Positions 1 through 7,144 of a stretch of 9,502 nt of DNA are shown here, piece by piece (positions within the stretch are counted from its first letter, which is position 1; every line of letters begins with the position of its first letter). The DNA comes from Oscillibacter sp. (GTDB lineage Bacteria > Bacillota > Clostridia > Oscillospirales > Oscillospiraceae). The stretch covers positions 6,893-16,394 of the forward strand of contig DPGF01000109.1 in assembly GCA_003522105.1 (NCBI GenBank), written 5' to 3'. The notes beneath the pieces were generated by a model. That model searched no databases, was not told the origin of the DNA, and saw only the letters and a list, made by a program, of their open reading frames with translations. The position numbers were made by a program, and so were the translations under genes.

Positions 1-759
1 ACGGCGGCGCAGCTCCAGTTCAGCGTCAACCGCCGCACGGACGCGGAGCTGTGCATTTTAAAGCTCTGCGACGAAACGCTTTCCGGCGATCTTGCTGCGC
101 TCGGCGCGCGCATTGCGCGGCTGGAAGAGCAGATCGCCGCGGGCGTACAGTTTGCGGCAAGAAATGCTCCGAGCGCGCCGGCAGCCGCTCCCGCGGCAAA
201 GGATTCCCCTATGCCGCAGAAGGCCGCGCCCGCGAGCGCGGAGAGCGCAAAGCCCGCCGAGGAAGCGCCGCTTCCGTGGGACGAGCCGCCGCTGCCGGAC
301 GATTACGACGCGCCCCCGCCCTACGGCGAGCCGGTGGAGCCTGCGGCGACAGTGCGAAAAGTGCCGAAAGATGACGCGGCGCCCGCGCAGAAAGAGTCTG
401 CAAGCGCAGCGGCCGGGCAGGGCGCTCCGGCGGACAGCGACGGCGACAGCGAGCTCTTCTTCGAGCTGCTGGAGAGCTACAAAAACCGCCTTACGCCCGA
501 CAAGCGCGCCTTCATCGGCATGGCGCAGGGCACGATGAAGGACGATCTTTTGACCGTCTACTGCACGACCGAGGTGCAGAAATCCATGCTCGATCAGCAG
601 GTCGTGACAGACGTTCTGCGCGAAGTCACCTTTCGCGCGGTCGGCAGGGAGATCCGCGTCCGCTTCCTTGTGGGCGAGTGTCCGGGCGCGAAAAAGCGCG
701 ACAGGATGCAGGATCTCATGCGCATGGGCAGTAAATTCGACAATTTTACAGTAAAATAA
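1..759 (+). CDS. dnaX: DNA polymerase III subunit gamma/tau, C-terminal part (5' end outside window)
   Basis: Frame 1 is open from the first base to the TAA at 757-759, giving 252 visible residues. DnaX is the clamp-loader subunit that ties the polymerase III holoenzyme together at the fork. The first ~50 residues (with NRRTDAELCILKLCDE and then ALGARIARLEEQIA) look like the end of the helical clamp-loader collar domain III, which usually closes with an RxELxLL...RLEEQ helix. Residues ~57-145 are a low-complexity Ala/Pro/acidic linker, and ~148-252 form a small C-terminal globular domain (ELFFELLESYKNRL onward). The ATPase domain lies upstream of the window. An internal ATG at 211 is not a real start, because the reading frame and domain continue through it. 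ybaB follows 16 bp downstream, the classic dnaX-ybaB arrangement, so the two are probably co-transcribed. Identification rests on collar-end residues plus context; I could not run an alignment. Confidence 0.9.
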   Translation, partial: TAAQLQFSVNRRTDAELCILKLCDETLSGDLAALGARIARLEEQIAAGVQFAARNAPSAPAAAPAAKDSPMPQKAAPASAESAKPAEEAPLPWDEPPLPDDYDAPPPYGEPVEPAATVRKVPKDDAAPAQKESASAAAGQGAPADSDGDSELFFELLESYKNRLTPDKRAFIGMAQGTMKDDLLTVYCTTEVQKSMLDQQVVTDVLREVTFRAVGREIRVRFLVGECPGAKKRDRMQDLMRMGSKFDNFTVK

Positions 760-760
760 A

Positions 761-766
761 AAGGAG
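761..766 (+). promoter_or_regulatory. Ribosome binding site of ybaB
   Basis: AAGGAG lies 9 nt before the ATG at 776, just after the dnaX stop codon. It fixes the ybaB start and fits translation from a shared dnaX-ybaB transcript. Confidence 0.85.
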
Positions 767-775
767 ACAACAATT

Positions 776-1141
776 ATGGCAAAGGGTTACAGCGCACGCC
801 GCGGCTTTTCCAATGGCAGCGGCCAGATGCTCAAGCAGCAGCAGATGCAGCAGCAGATCATGAAGATGCAGGAGGACATGCAGAAGGCGCAGCAGGAGGT
901 CGAGGAAAAGACCTTCTCCGCAAGCGTCGGCGGCGGTGTCGTCAGCGCGGAAGTGAGCGGCAAGAAAGAGGTCACGAACATCACCATCAAGCCCGAGGCG
1001 GTCGACCCCGAGGACGTGGAAATGCTCCAGGATCTCATCATTTCCGCTGTGAACGAGGCGCTGCGCCAGGCCGAAGAGGCGATGGACGGCAAGATGAACG
1101 CGCTCACAAGCGGTCTCGGCCTCGGCGGCTTCGGCTTCTGA
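776..1141 (+). CDS. ybaB: YbaB/EbfC family nucleoid-associated protein
   Basis: This is a 121-residue protein, close to the usual 100-115 residues of the family, with slightly longer glycine-rich ends. YbaB/EbfC proteins are small dimeric DNA-binding proteins associated with the nucleoid. Residues ~18-45 form a Gln/Met/Lys-rich coiled-coil helix (MLKQQQMQQQIMKMQEDM). The central beta part carries the family pattern of a short strand after FSASVGGGVV, then the SGKKEVTNITIKPEAVDPEDVEMLQDLI block. The C-terminal helix (AVNEALRQAEEAM) is followed by a Gly-rich tail ending GLGLGGFGF. The gene sits right behind dnaX, its normal partner, with a good ribosome site. A strong hairpin terminator follows 17 bp after the stop, so recR, which often comes third in this cluster, is not next here. 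Identity is confident from sequence pattern and context. Confidence 0.95.
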   Translation: MAKGYSARRGFSNGSGQMLKQQQMQQQIMKMQEDMQKAQQEVEEKTFSASVGGGVVSAEVSGKKEVTNITIKPEAVDPEDVEMLQDLIISAVNEALRQAEEAMDGKMNALTSGLGLGGFGF

Positions 1142-1158
1142 TCGTTCCGGTACAAATC

Positions 1159-1195
1159 AAAAAGGAGTCTCTCTTAGAAAGAGAGACTCCTTTTT
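1159..1195. terminator. Bidirectional intrinsic terminator between ybaB and the alaX-like gene
   Basis: A5-GGAGTCTCTCTT (1159-1175), loop AGA, then AAGAGAGACTCC-T5 (1179-1195) makes a perfect 12-bp stem flanked by an A-run on the left and a T-run (to 1196) on the right. It therefore has a U-tract in both directions. It sits between the convergent ends of ybaB (stop 1141) and the alaX-like gene (stop 1221) and should end both transcripts. Confidence 0.92.
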
Positions 1196-1220
1196 TGTCG
1201 TCATTTCTGCGCCTGCTGCG

Positions 1221-2366
1221 TCAGGCGTTGAAAAATGCTTCGATCTCGGCGCGCGACGCGCTCACGCTGCCCTGCACAAAGTTCGGTTTGCCGCCGCCGC
1301 GCCCGGAAAGCGCCGCGTTGAGCGTTTTGGTCAGCGCGCGCAGATCGCCGTCCGTGTGGCCGATGGCGTACTTGTAAGCGCCGTCCGCCCCGGCAAAGAC
1401 CGCGCAGCGCCCGCCGCAGGTCTTCATCACTGCGTCGCAGAGCTTGCGCAGGCTGTCGCCGCCCATTTCCTCTTCAAAAAGCAGCACGTTTCCCTTGCTT
1501 TCATACTGTGCGGCCGTCTGGGCAAAGGCGGATTCCTCCAGCCTTGCGCAGCGCAGCTTGAGCGCGGAAAGCTCGGCGAGCACGCGCTCCACCCCGGCAA
1601 GGCTGGCGGTGGGCTTGACGGACAGCGCCTGCGCGACGTGGACGTCCTGCTCCCAGCACGCGGAGAGATAGCGGTGCGCGCGGCGGCCTGCGAGCATCTC
1701 GATGCGAACGCCGTCGCGGAACTTCTGCACGGAGAGGAACTTCACAAGCCCCACCTGGCCGGAGCGCGCCACATGTGTGCCGCAGCAGGCGCAGCAGTCC
1801 GCGCCGGGGAAAGCGACGATGCGCACGTCGCCCTCGAGCGGCTTTTTGCTGCGGTAGTCGATCTTGTCAAGCTCCGCGCCGCGGTGGAACTGAATGTCGA
1901 TGGGGTGATCCTCGTAGATGTAGAGATTGGCCGTCTGCTCGATCTCGAGCAGCGCCTCCCACGAAATATCGGCGTTGAAGTCGATGGTCACGGTGTCCGC
2001 GCCCATGTGGAAGCCGACATTGTCGCAGTGGAAGCGCGCGCAGATGAGACCCGAGCAGATGTGTTCGCCCGAATGCTGCTGCATGTGGTCGAAACGGCGT
2101 GCCCAGTCGATCTTGCCGGAGACACTTGCCCCCGCGGCAAGCGGCCGGTCGCAGAGGTGGACGATGATGCCGTCCTTCTCGCGCACGTCGAGAACGTTGG
2201 CGCTTCCCAGCGTGCCGACGTCGCAGGGTTGGCCGCCGCCCTCGGGATAGAAGGCCGTTTCCTCCAGCACGACGGCGTAGCCGCCCTTGGTCTCCTCGCA
2301 GGAGACAACGGTGGAGGCAAAGCCCTTCTGGAAGGGATCTTCATAGTAGAGTTTTCTGGTTTGCAT
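1221..2366 (-). CDS. Alanyl-tRNA editing protein, AlaX-like with DHHA1 domain
   Basis: This is a 381-residue cytosolic protein related to the editing half of alanyl-tRNA synthetase. Such AlaX proteins hydrolyse mischarged tRNA-Ala (Ser-tRNA-Ala, in some cases Gly-tRNA-Ala). The N-terminal part has YYEDPFQKGF and AFYPEGGGQPCDVGTLG, the beta-barrel signature shared with AlaRS. The zinc-binding editing site is seen as HSGEH (H98, H102) and CCGTH (C194, H198). The HSGEH form, rather than AlaRS-like HTATH, fits a long AlaX group of Firmicutes. The C-terminal region (~residues 290-381) is a DHHA1 domain with the glycine loop GRGGGKPNFVQG (355-366). No aminoacylation domain is present, so this is a free-standing editor. 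The ATG has AAAGGAG 10 nt upstream, and that site overlaps the stop codon of the preceding nagZ-like gene. It is the last gene of the operon, ending at the bidirectional terminator. Substrate preference is inferred from the family. Confidence 0.9.
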   Translation of the reverse strand: MQTRKLYYEDPFQKGFASTVVSCEETKGGYAVVLEETAFYPEGGGQPCDVGTLGSANVLDVREKDGIIVHLCDRPLAAGASVSGKIDWARRFDHMQQHSGEHICSGLICARFHCDNVGFHMGADTVTIDFNADISWEALLEIEQTANLYIYEDHPIDIQFHRGAELDKIDYRSKKPLEGDVRIVAFPGADCCACCGTHVARSGQVGLVKFLSVQKFRDGVRIEMLAGRRAHRYLSACWEQDVHVAQALSVKPTASLAGVERVLAELSALKLRCARLEESAFAQTAAQYESKGNVLLFEEEMGGDSLRKLCDAVMKTCGGRCAVFAGADGAYKYAIGHTDGDLRALTKTLNAALSGRGGGKPNFVQGSVSASRAEIEAFFNA

Positions 2367-2376
2367 ATTGGATAGG

Positions 2377-2383
2377 CTCCTTT
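2377..2383 (-). promoter_or_regulatory. Ribosome binding site of alaX-like gene overlapping the nagZ stop codon
   Basis: On the minus strand the sequence reads TAAAGGAG: the TAA stop of the nagZ-like gene (2384-2382) runs straight into AAAGGAG, 10 nt before the ATG at 2366. This arrangement favours translational coupling of the two genes. Confidence 0.8.
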
Positions 2384-3545
2384 AGTCGATCAGGCCGAGC
2401 GCCTGTTTTTCGTGCAGCACGCGGAAAACGTGCGCGTCGATCTCGCTCTCGGCGATCTCGCCGTTTCTGACGGCGGCGATCACCTGCGGGATCTGCTCGC
2501 GGTAGTCGGTGGTCACGACCATGTCGTTGCCCGCCTGAATGGCCAGTACGGCGGCGCTGCCGTTCTGCGCGTAGGCCTTGACGGCGTCCATCGCAAGATC
2601 GTCCGTCACAATGATGCCGGAAAAGCCGAGCGTATCGCGCAGCAGCGCGTGCACCTTTGCAGAGAGCGAGGCGGGATAGGCGCTGTCCATGCACTCGACA
2701 ACGTTGTGGCTCACAAGCACGAACGGCGCGCCCGCCGCAATGCCCGCCTCAAAGGGAACGAGGTCGGAGCGCTCGAACGTGGTGTAGGGGCGCGCGTCGA
2801 TGGCAACGCCGGTGTGCGTATCGGCATTGTTGCCGTAGCCGGGGAAATGCTTCAGGACGCAGGCAACGCCGGCCGTTTCGTAGGCGGGCACGACCTGGGC
2901 GATGTAGTCCGCGGTCGCCTGCGCGTCCTGCCCGAACGAGCGGGCGTAGATGAAGTTGTCGGGATTGGTCGAAACATCGCACACGGGGGCAAAGTTCACG
3001 TTGATGCCAAGGGTTTTGAGCGCTTCGTTGTAGCGGCGCGTTTCGGTGAGCACTCCCTCCATGCCGAGCGAGGCATAGAGCGCCTGCGGGGAGGAAAGCG
3101 GCGCGGAGAAGAGGTTGGGGTTCCTGCTCGCGCGGGTGACGGTGCCGCCCTCTTCGTCGCTGCCGATGAACAGCGGGATCGCCGCCGCAGCTTGATACGA
3201 CGCGAGCGAGGAAGTAAAGTCGTCCTCGGTGAGCCATTCGCCGCTTGCGTCCTTATAGTCCCGCCCGAAGAGCAGAAGGCCGCCGAGGTGATAGGAAGCG
3301 ACGTCCTCCGCAGCGCCCGTCTCGGGGCAGCGGACAAAGAAGAGCTGGCCGACCTTTTCCTCAAGGCTCATGTCTGCGATGATGTCGTCGATGCGCTCGT
3401 CGGGCGTTTTTTCCACCGGCTGCGGCGTAACAGGCGCAGGGTCTGGCGCGGGATCGGGGTCCGGCGTGTCCTGCCGCTTTGTCCCGCAGGCGGAAAGCAG
3501 CAGAAGAAGCGAAAGCAAAAGCGCACTCAGTCTGGTCGTTTTCAT
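2382..3545 (-). CDS. NagZ-like beta-N-acetylhexosaminidase, glycoside hydrolase family 3, lipoprotein
   Basis: This is a 387-residue exported lipoprotein of glycoside hydrolase family 3. NagZ-type enzymes remove N-acetylglucosamine from muropeptides during wall turnover. Residues 1-20 form a lipoprotein signal: MKTTR, a leucine-rich core, and lipobox LSAC with C20 as the lipid-anchored residue. A Pro/Asp-rich spacer (~26-47) tethers the TIM-barrel catalytic domain (~48-387). Family marks are EEKVGQLFF (62-70), GSDEEGG (128-134), NFAPVCDV (184-191), KHFPGYG (232-238), the D242-T-H244 dyad that acts as acid/base in NagZ, and IVTDDLAM with D315 as the likely nucleophile. An in-frame ATG at 3563 would add six residues, but it has no ribosome site; AAAGGAG lies 8 nt before the ATG at 3545, so I chose that start. 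It lies 17 nt after the LtaS-like gene and 15 nt before the AlaX-like gene, in one operon. Exact substrate is not provable here. Confidence 0.93.
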   Translation of the reverse strand: MKTTRLSALLLSLLLLLSACGTKRQDTPDPDPAPDPAPVTPQPVEKTPDERIDDIIADMSLEEKVGQLFFVRCPETGAAEDVASYHLGGLLLFGRDYKDASGEWLTEDDFTSSLASYQAAAAIPLFIGSDEEGGTVTRASRNPNLFSAPLSSPQALYASLGMEGVLTETRRYNEALKTLGINVNFAPVCDVSTNPDNFIYARSFGQDAQATADYIAQVVPAYETAGVACVLKHFPGYGNNADTHTGVAIDARPYTTFERSDLVPFEAGIAAGAPFVLVSHNVVECMDSAYPASLSAKVHALLRDTLGFSGIIVTDDLAMDAVKAYAQNGSAAVLAIQAGNDMVVTTDYREQIPQVIAAVRNGEIAESEIDAHVFRVLHEKQALGLID

Positions 3546-3553
3546 CAGAAGAT

Positions 3554-3560
3554 CTCCTTT
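3554..3560 (-). promoter_or_regulatory. Ribosome binding site that sets the nagZ-like start
   Basis: AAAGGAG on the minus strand, 8 nt before the ATG at 3545 and only 2 nt after the stop of the upstream gene. It decides for the 3545 start over the 3563 ATG, which overlaps the upstream stop as TGATG and has no upstream purine-rich site. Confidence 0.85.
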
Positions 3561-3562
3561 CA

Positions 3563-5437
3563 TCAGGACGCGGCGGTGAAATGGTGTTCGCGGTAATACT
3601 GCGCGCAGAGGTAGCGCTCGCAGACGTCCGCCGCCGTGCCCTCCACATCGGTCGTAATGACGCCGTCGATCATGCGGTAGCCGTCCTCATGCATCAGCGG
3701 GGAGACGGCGCTCGTCGCGCGCTGAAGCTGCATAAAGCGGTCTCCCGTCCAGCCGCAGGCATCAAAGAGGCGTTCCATCAGGAAGCAGGGGGAAATGTCG
3801 CCACCCTCGCCGGTGAAGTCCTGCCCGAGCGCCGCCTTGGCGGCCTTGTTGGCATAGATCAGATACGGGGTGGAGAAATAGTTGTAGAAGCCCTCCTGCG
3901 TGGACAGGTCAAGGCTCACGCCCAGCTCGGCATACACGCTGCTGCCGTTGCCCATCCACGGCTTGTGGTCGCCGAAGAGCACGAGCACCACAGGCTCGTC
4001 GCGCGCGTCCAGCTCGCGCGTCAGGCGGCGCATCTGCTCGATCGTGCTGCGGATACCTGCCAGATAGTTGTTCACCACGCAGCAGCTCTCCATCGACCAG
4101 CCGTTTTTTTCCGGCGTGACATATTCCTCCCAATAGGTCTCGGAGGGGTACGGGCCGTGGTTCTGATACGAAACGGAGAAGAGGAAGAGCGGGGCGTCGT
4201 CCTCCGTGCGTGTGTCGATGTCGTTCAGGAGGTAATCGACCAGCACCGCGTCGGACGCGTAGAGCGCCTCGTCGATGGAGATGAGATCGGCAAAGCCCGA
4301 TTCGTTGAACACGCTCTCGTCAAAGCCGAGGTATTCGTTCACATTGCTGCGGTTATAGAACCACGAATAGCCCGGGTGGCGGTAGAGCGTGTCGTAGCCC
4401 TGCGCCTTAAGATAGCGGACAAAGGAATCCGTTGCGCTGCGGAACTCCTCATGCTCGCTGTAACCGGTGAGGAAGCCCCACTCGGTGTCCGTTGTGCCGC
4501 CGGCAAAAATGTTGGTGAGAAGGTCGCCGGAAACGCTGCGCTTTTCCAGCTCGTGCAGCGGCTCATAGACCCCGCGCACCGAGGAAAGCTCGCCCAGCGC
4601 GGGAAAATCCGTCAGGTCGGAGAACGCCTCGAGCATGATGCCGACGACTGTGACCTTCTGCTCGTCCGGAATGTCGGCGTCCCGATACTGCGAGAGCGCC
4701 TGATAGGCGTCGCTGTCGCGGTAGCCATCCGGCGCGTCGGGAAACATATCCTGCACGCTGAAAAGGAAGGGATAGGTCGTGCCGCGGGAAATGTAGACCT
4801 CGACGGCCGACCAGGGGGTGATGAGATCGGTGTTGGCGGTCGCCTTGTAGATGTCCGTGCTGGGGTAGTACTCAAAGCAGCAGCCAAGCGTGAGCGAGAG
4901 CGCCGCCATGATGCCCGCGAGCCTTGCCCGGGAACTCATGCGCTCCCTGCGCAGCATCAGCAGCGACAGCGCCAGCAGCAGCAAAAAGCCCTCGATGACA
5001 ACGAGCACAGGCGCGGTCATGTCGAAGGTGTACTTGTCCATGATGCCGCCCGCCGTGCGCAGCAGGCGCAGGTCGCTTGCCAGCACCGGGTCGCCGCGCA
5101 GCTGCACCTTGTAGTAGCTTGCGAGCGCAAGCGTGAGAAACGGCAGCGCCGAGAGAAGGTACGCCGCCCACGGCCGCGCGAAGAGAAAAAAGCCGAGGTA
5201 CACGAGCAGCACCGGCGCAAGCAGATTCATCACCACGAGCAGCGGAATTTTGAAGTACGACTGCAAAAGCGCGGTCGCGTCGATGGCGGCATAGGAGTGC
5301 GCCGTGAGATAGAGCGAGAGCAGGCCGATGCCCGCGCCGAGCGCCGTGAGCCAGAAAAAGACCCAGATGCGGTGCACCCAGCGCATCACCGCGCCTGTGG
5401 ACTCGTCAGGCCGCACCAGGGAAGAGAAAAAACGCAT
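3563..5437 (-). CDS. LtaS-like membrane sulfatase (lipoteichoic acid synthase family)
   Basis: This 624-residue polytopic membrane protein has an extracellular sulfatase-fold domain, the layout of LtaS, which transfers glycerol phosphate from phosphatidylglycerol to build lipoteichoic acid. Hydrophobic segments at about 22-45, 63-86, 90-108, 141-161 and 172-188 give five membrane helices. The enzymatic domain (~262-590) shows the metal and catalytic pattern of the family: E270 in IMLEAFSD, T315 in FAGGTTDTEWGFLTG at the position of the LtaS nucleophile threonine, R363 in YNR, H427 in YQNHGPY, and D490-H491 in LFGDHKP. All key residues appear kept, so it should be active. Length is similar to typical LtaS (about 640). 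It is the first gene of an operon with the NagZ-like lipoprotein and AlaX-like editor, behind its own promoter. A related phosphoglycerol transferase acting on another glycan or membrane acceptor is the main alternative. Confidence 0.9.
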   Translation of the reverse strand: MRFFSSLVRPDESTGAVMRWVHRIWVFFWLTALGAGIGLLSLYLTAHSYAAIDATALLQSYFKIPLLVVMNLLAPVLLVYLGFFLFARPWAAYLLSALPFLTLALASYYKVQLRGDPVLASDLRLLRTAGGIMDKYTFDMTAPVLVVIEGFLLLLALSLLMLRRERMSSRARLAGIMAALSLTLGCCFEYYPSTDIYKATANTDLITPWSAVEVYISRGTTYPFLFSVQDMFPDAPDGYRDSDAYQALSQYRDADIPDEQKVTVVGIMLEAFSDLTDFPALGELSSVRGVYEPLHELEKRSVSGDLLTNIFAGGTTDTEWGFLTGYSEHEEFRSATDSFVRYLKAQGYDTLYRHPGYSWFYNRSNVNEYLGFDESVFNESGFADLISIDEALYASDAVLVDYLLNDIDTRTEDDAPLFLFSVSYQNHGPYPSETYWEEYVTPEKNGWSMESCCVVNNYLAGIRSTIEQMRRLTRELDARDEPVVLVLFGDHKPWMGNGSSVYAELGVSLDLSTQEGFYNYFSTPYLIYANKAAKAALGQDFTGEGGDISPCFLMERLFDACGWTGDRFMQLQRATSAVSPLMHEDGYRMIDGVITTDVEGTAADVCERYLCAQYYREHHFTAAS

Positions 5438-5448
5438 GTTGGGGTTGT

Positions 5449-5455
5449 CCCCTTT
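5449..5455 (-). promoter_or_regulatory. Ribosome binding site of the LtaS-like gene inside a short GC hairpin
   Basis: AAAGGGG on the minus strand, 11 nt before the ATG at 5437. Its GGGG can pair with CCCC four bases downstream (GGGG-ACAA-CCCC, 5441-5452), so the site may be partly masked. The match and spacing are weaker than for other genes here. Confidence 0.6.
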
Positions 5456-5474
5456 CCAAAAAACATAATAAAAA

Positions 5475-5503
5475 ATTATATCATTTCAGTCGAAAAAACG
5501 CAA
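5475..5503 (-). promoter_or_regulatory. Promoter of the ltaS-nagZ-alaX operon, extended -10 type
   Basis: On the minus strand a consensus TATAAT (5475-5480) is preceded directly by TGA, making an extended -10 (TGnTATAAT). A weak -35 TTGCGT (5498-5503) sits 17 bp further upstream. It lies in the most AT-rich patch of the window, about 40 bp upstream of the LtaS-like start and just beyond the glyS terminator. Transcription should start near 5468. Confidence 0.8.
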
Positions 5504-5556
5504 CCGGGCATGTTTCCTATTCTGCCAAGCGCCATGTGTGCGCCGGCAAAAACAGA

Positions 5557-5592
5557 AAAAAGGGCAGCTCTCTTTCGAGAGCTGCCCTTTTT
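5557..5592 (-). terminator. Intrinsic terminator of glyS
   Basis: Read on the minus strand, GGGCAGCTCTC-GAAA-GAGAGCTGCCC forms an 11-bp perfect stem with a GAAA tetraloop, then a run of T (with matching A-run on the other side). It starts about 30 bp after the glyS stop and separates glyS from the ltaS operon promoter. Confidence 0.93.
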
Positions 5593-5622
5593 GACGGTTT
5601 GCTATCCTGTGGAAAACTTTGA

Positions 5623-7071
5623 TCAGAATGCGATCTTCTCGCGCAGGAAGTTCTTGACCTGATCGATGGGGATACGGATCTGCTCCATGCTGTCGCGCTC
5701 GCGGATGGTGACGCAGTGGTCGGCCGCGATGCCGTTGGCCTCGTCGCCGACGGTGTCGAAGTCGAACGTGATGCAGTACGGCGTGCCGATCTCGTCCTCG
5801 CGGCGGTAGCGCTTGCCGATCGAGCCGGTCTCGTCGTAGTCGACCATGAACTCCTTGGAAAGCTCGGCATACAGCTCCTGAGCGGGGCCGGCGAGCACTT
5901 CCTTCTTCGAAAGCGGCAGGATCGCGGCCTTGAACGGCGCGAGCGCGGGGTGGAAGTGCAGCACGACGCGCACATCGTCGTTGCCCTTCTTGTCCTGGCC
6001 GACGACCTCTTCATCGTAAGCATCGCAGAGGACGGCGAGCACGCTGCGCTCCACGCCGAGCGACGGCTCGATGACATAGGGCACATATTCGACCATGTCC
6101 TTGCCCTCGCCCTCGCGGTAGACCATCTTCTCGCCGCTGACGGTCTGGTGCTGCGTCAGGTCGTAGTCCGTGCGGTCGGCCACGCCCCACAGCTCGCCCC
6201 AGCCGAAGGGGAAGAGGAACTCGAAGTCCGTCGTCGCCTTGGAGTAGAAGCACAGCTCCTCGGGATCGTGGTCGCGCAGGCGGAGGTTCTCGTCCTTGAG
6301 ACCGATGGAGAGCAGCCAGTTGTGGCAGAACGTGCGCCAGTAGTTGAACCACTCAAGGTCGGTGCCCGGCTTGCAGAAGAACTCGAGCTCCATCTGCTCG
6401 AACTCGCGCACGCGGAAGATGAAGTTGCCCGGCGTGATCTCGTTGCGGAAGGACTTGCCGATCTGGCCGATGCCGAACGGCAGCTTTTTGCGCGTGGTGC
6501 GCTGGACGTTATTGAAGTTGACGAAGATGCCCTGCGCGGTCTCGGGGCGGAGGTAGACGGTGTTCTTCGCGTCCTCGGTCACGCCCTGGAACGTCTTGAA
6601 CATGAGGTTAAACTGGCGGATATCGGTGAAGTTGTGCTTGCCGCAGGTGGGGCAGGGGATCATGTGTTCCTCGACAAAATCCTTCATCTCCTGCTGGGAG
6701 AAGGCGTCGATGGGCTTGGGCAGCTCGAAGCCGGTCTCGGCGCACCAGTCCTCGATGACCTTGTCGGCGCGGAAGCGCTCGTGGCACTCGCGGCAGTCCA
6801 TCAGAGGATCGGAGAAGCCGCCGAGATGGCCGCTTGCTACCCAGGTCTGCGGGTTCATCAGGATTGCGGCGTCAAGGCCGACGTTGTAGGGATTCTCCTG
6901 CACGAACTTCTTCCACCAGGCGTTCTTGATGTTCTTCTTGAGCTCGGCGCCGAGGGGGCCGTAGTCCCAGGTGTTGGCAAGGCCGCCGTAGATCTCGCTG
7001 CCGGGGAAGACAAAGCCGCGGTTTTTGCACAGCGCGACGATCTTGTCCATCGTCTTTTCGGTGTTTTTCAT
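5623..7071 (-). CDS. glyS: Glycyl-tRNA synthetase, single-chain homodimer type
   Basis: This 482-residue class II synthetase charges tRNA-Gly with glycine in the cytosol. It is the alpha2 (eukaryote/archaeon-like) form, not the alpha2-beta2 GlyQ/GlyS form. The N-terminus has NRGFVFPGSEIYGGLANTWD (18-37) and the MNPQTWVASGHLGGFSDPL block (72-90). An insertion with CREC (93-96) and CPTC (140-143) is a likely zinc site. Motif 2 and the ATP site are in RPETAQGIFVNF (175-186) and SFRNEI (207-212), followed by the REFEQMELEFF glycine-site strand (222-232). Motif 3 is GVERSVLAVL (339-348). The anticodon-binding domain begins at about 366 with the HFHPALAPFKAAILPL stretch. The start is supported by AAAGGAG 9 nt upstream. 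A glycine T-box leader with its own promoter precedes it and a U-tract terminator follows, so it is transcribed alone. Length and motifs look complete. Confidence 0.98.
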   Translation of the reverse strand: MKNTEKTMDKIVALCKNRGFVFPGSEIYGGLANTWDYGPLGAELKKNIKNAWWKKFVQENPYNVGLDAAILMNPQTWVASGHLGGFSDPLMDCRECHERFRADKVIEDWCAETGFELPKPIDAFSQQEMKDFVEEHMIPCPTCGKHNFTDIRQFNLMFKTFQGVTEDAKNTVYLRPETAQGIFVNFNNVQRTTRKKLPFGIGQIGKSFRNEITPGNFIFRVREFEQMELEFFCKPGTDLEWFNYWRTFCHNWLLSIGLKDENLRLRDHDPEELCFYSKATTDFEFLFPFGWGELWGVADRTDYDLTQHQTVSGEKMVYREGEGKDMVEYVPYVIEPSLGVERSVLAVLCDAYDEEVVGQDKKGNDDVRVVLHFHPALAPFKAAILPLSKKEVLAGPAQELYAELSKEFMVDYDETGSIGKRYRREDEIGTPYCITFDFDTVGDEANGIAADHCVTIRERDSMEQIRIPIDQVKNFLREKIAF

Positions 7072-7080
7072 GGTAAAGTT

Positions 7081-7087
7081 CTCCTTT
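7081..7087 (-). promoter_or_regulatory. Ribosome binding site of glyS
   Basis: AAAGGAG on the minus strand, 9 nt before the ATG at 7071 and 20 nt after the T-tract of the leader terminator, so it is transcribed only when the T-box reads through. Confidence 0.85.
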
Positions 7088-7106
7088 CAAGTTTGGCTCA
7101 GGAGAT

Positions 7107-7144
7107 AAAAAACGCCCTGAGCCTATTGCAGTAGGCTCAGGGCG
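7107..7144 (-). terminator. Regulated terminator of the glycine T-box
   Basis: On the minus strand CGCCCTGAGCCTA (7132-7144), loop of 6, TAGGCTCAGGGCG (7113-7125) makes a 13-bp perfect stem followed by six T (7107-7112). Its 5' arm overlaps the 3' part of the antiterminator, so the two are mutually exclusive. Confidence 0.95.

Noticed and set aside
685..705. A-rich run in dnaX as a programmed frameshift site for gamma subunit
   Set aside because: It is only A5G with no slippery heptamer and lies near the very C-terminus, where a shift would not produce a gamma-like protein.
1356..2375. A 339-codon open frame on the + strand opposite the AlaX-like gene
   Set aside because: Same reason: an antisense shadow in high-GC DNA with no domain signal, while the minus-strand frame has all AlaX motifs.
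3545..3563. ATG at 3563 as the nagZ-like start, overlapping the upstream stop as TGATG
   Set aside because: There is no ribosome site before it, while AAAGGAG is ideally placed for the ATG at 3545, which also gives a cleaner lipoprotein signal.
3479..5662. A 727-codon open frame on the + strand
   Set aside because: It lies antisense to the LtaS-like gene and the start of the NagZ-like gene. Its product is a low-complexity Arg/Ala/His/Val-rich string without domains, typical of a mirror frame in GC-rich genes.
5716..7134. A 472-codon open frame on the + strand opposite glyS
   Set aside because: It is a mirror frame of a clear glycyl-tRNA synthetase, rich in Leu/Ala/Val/Glu/Asp repeats, with no ribosome site or recognisable fold.
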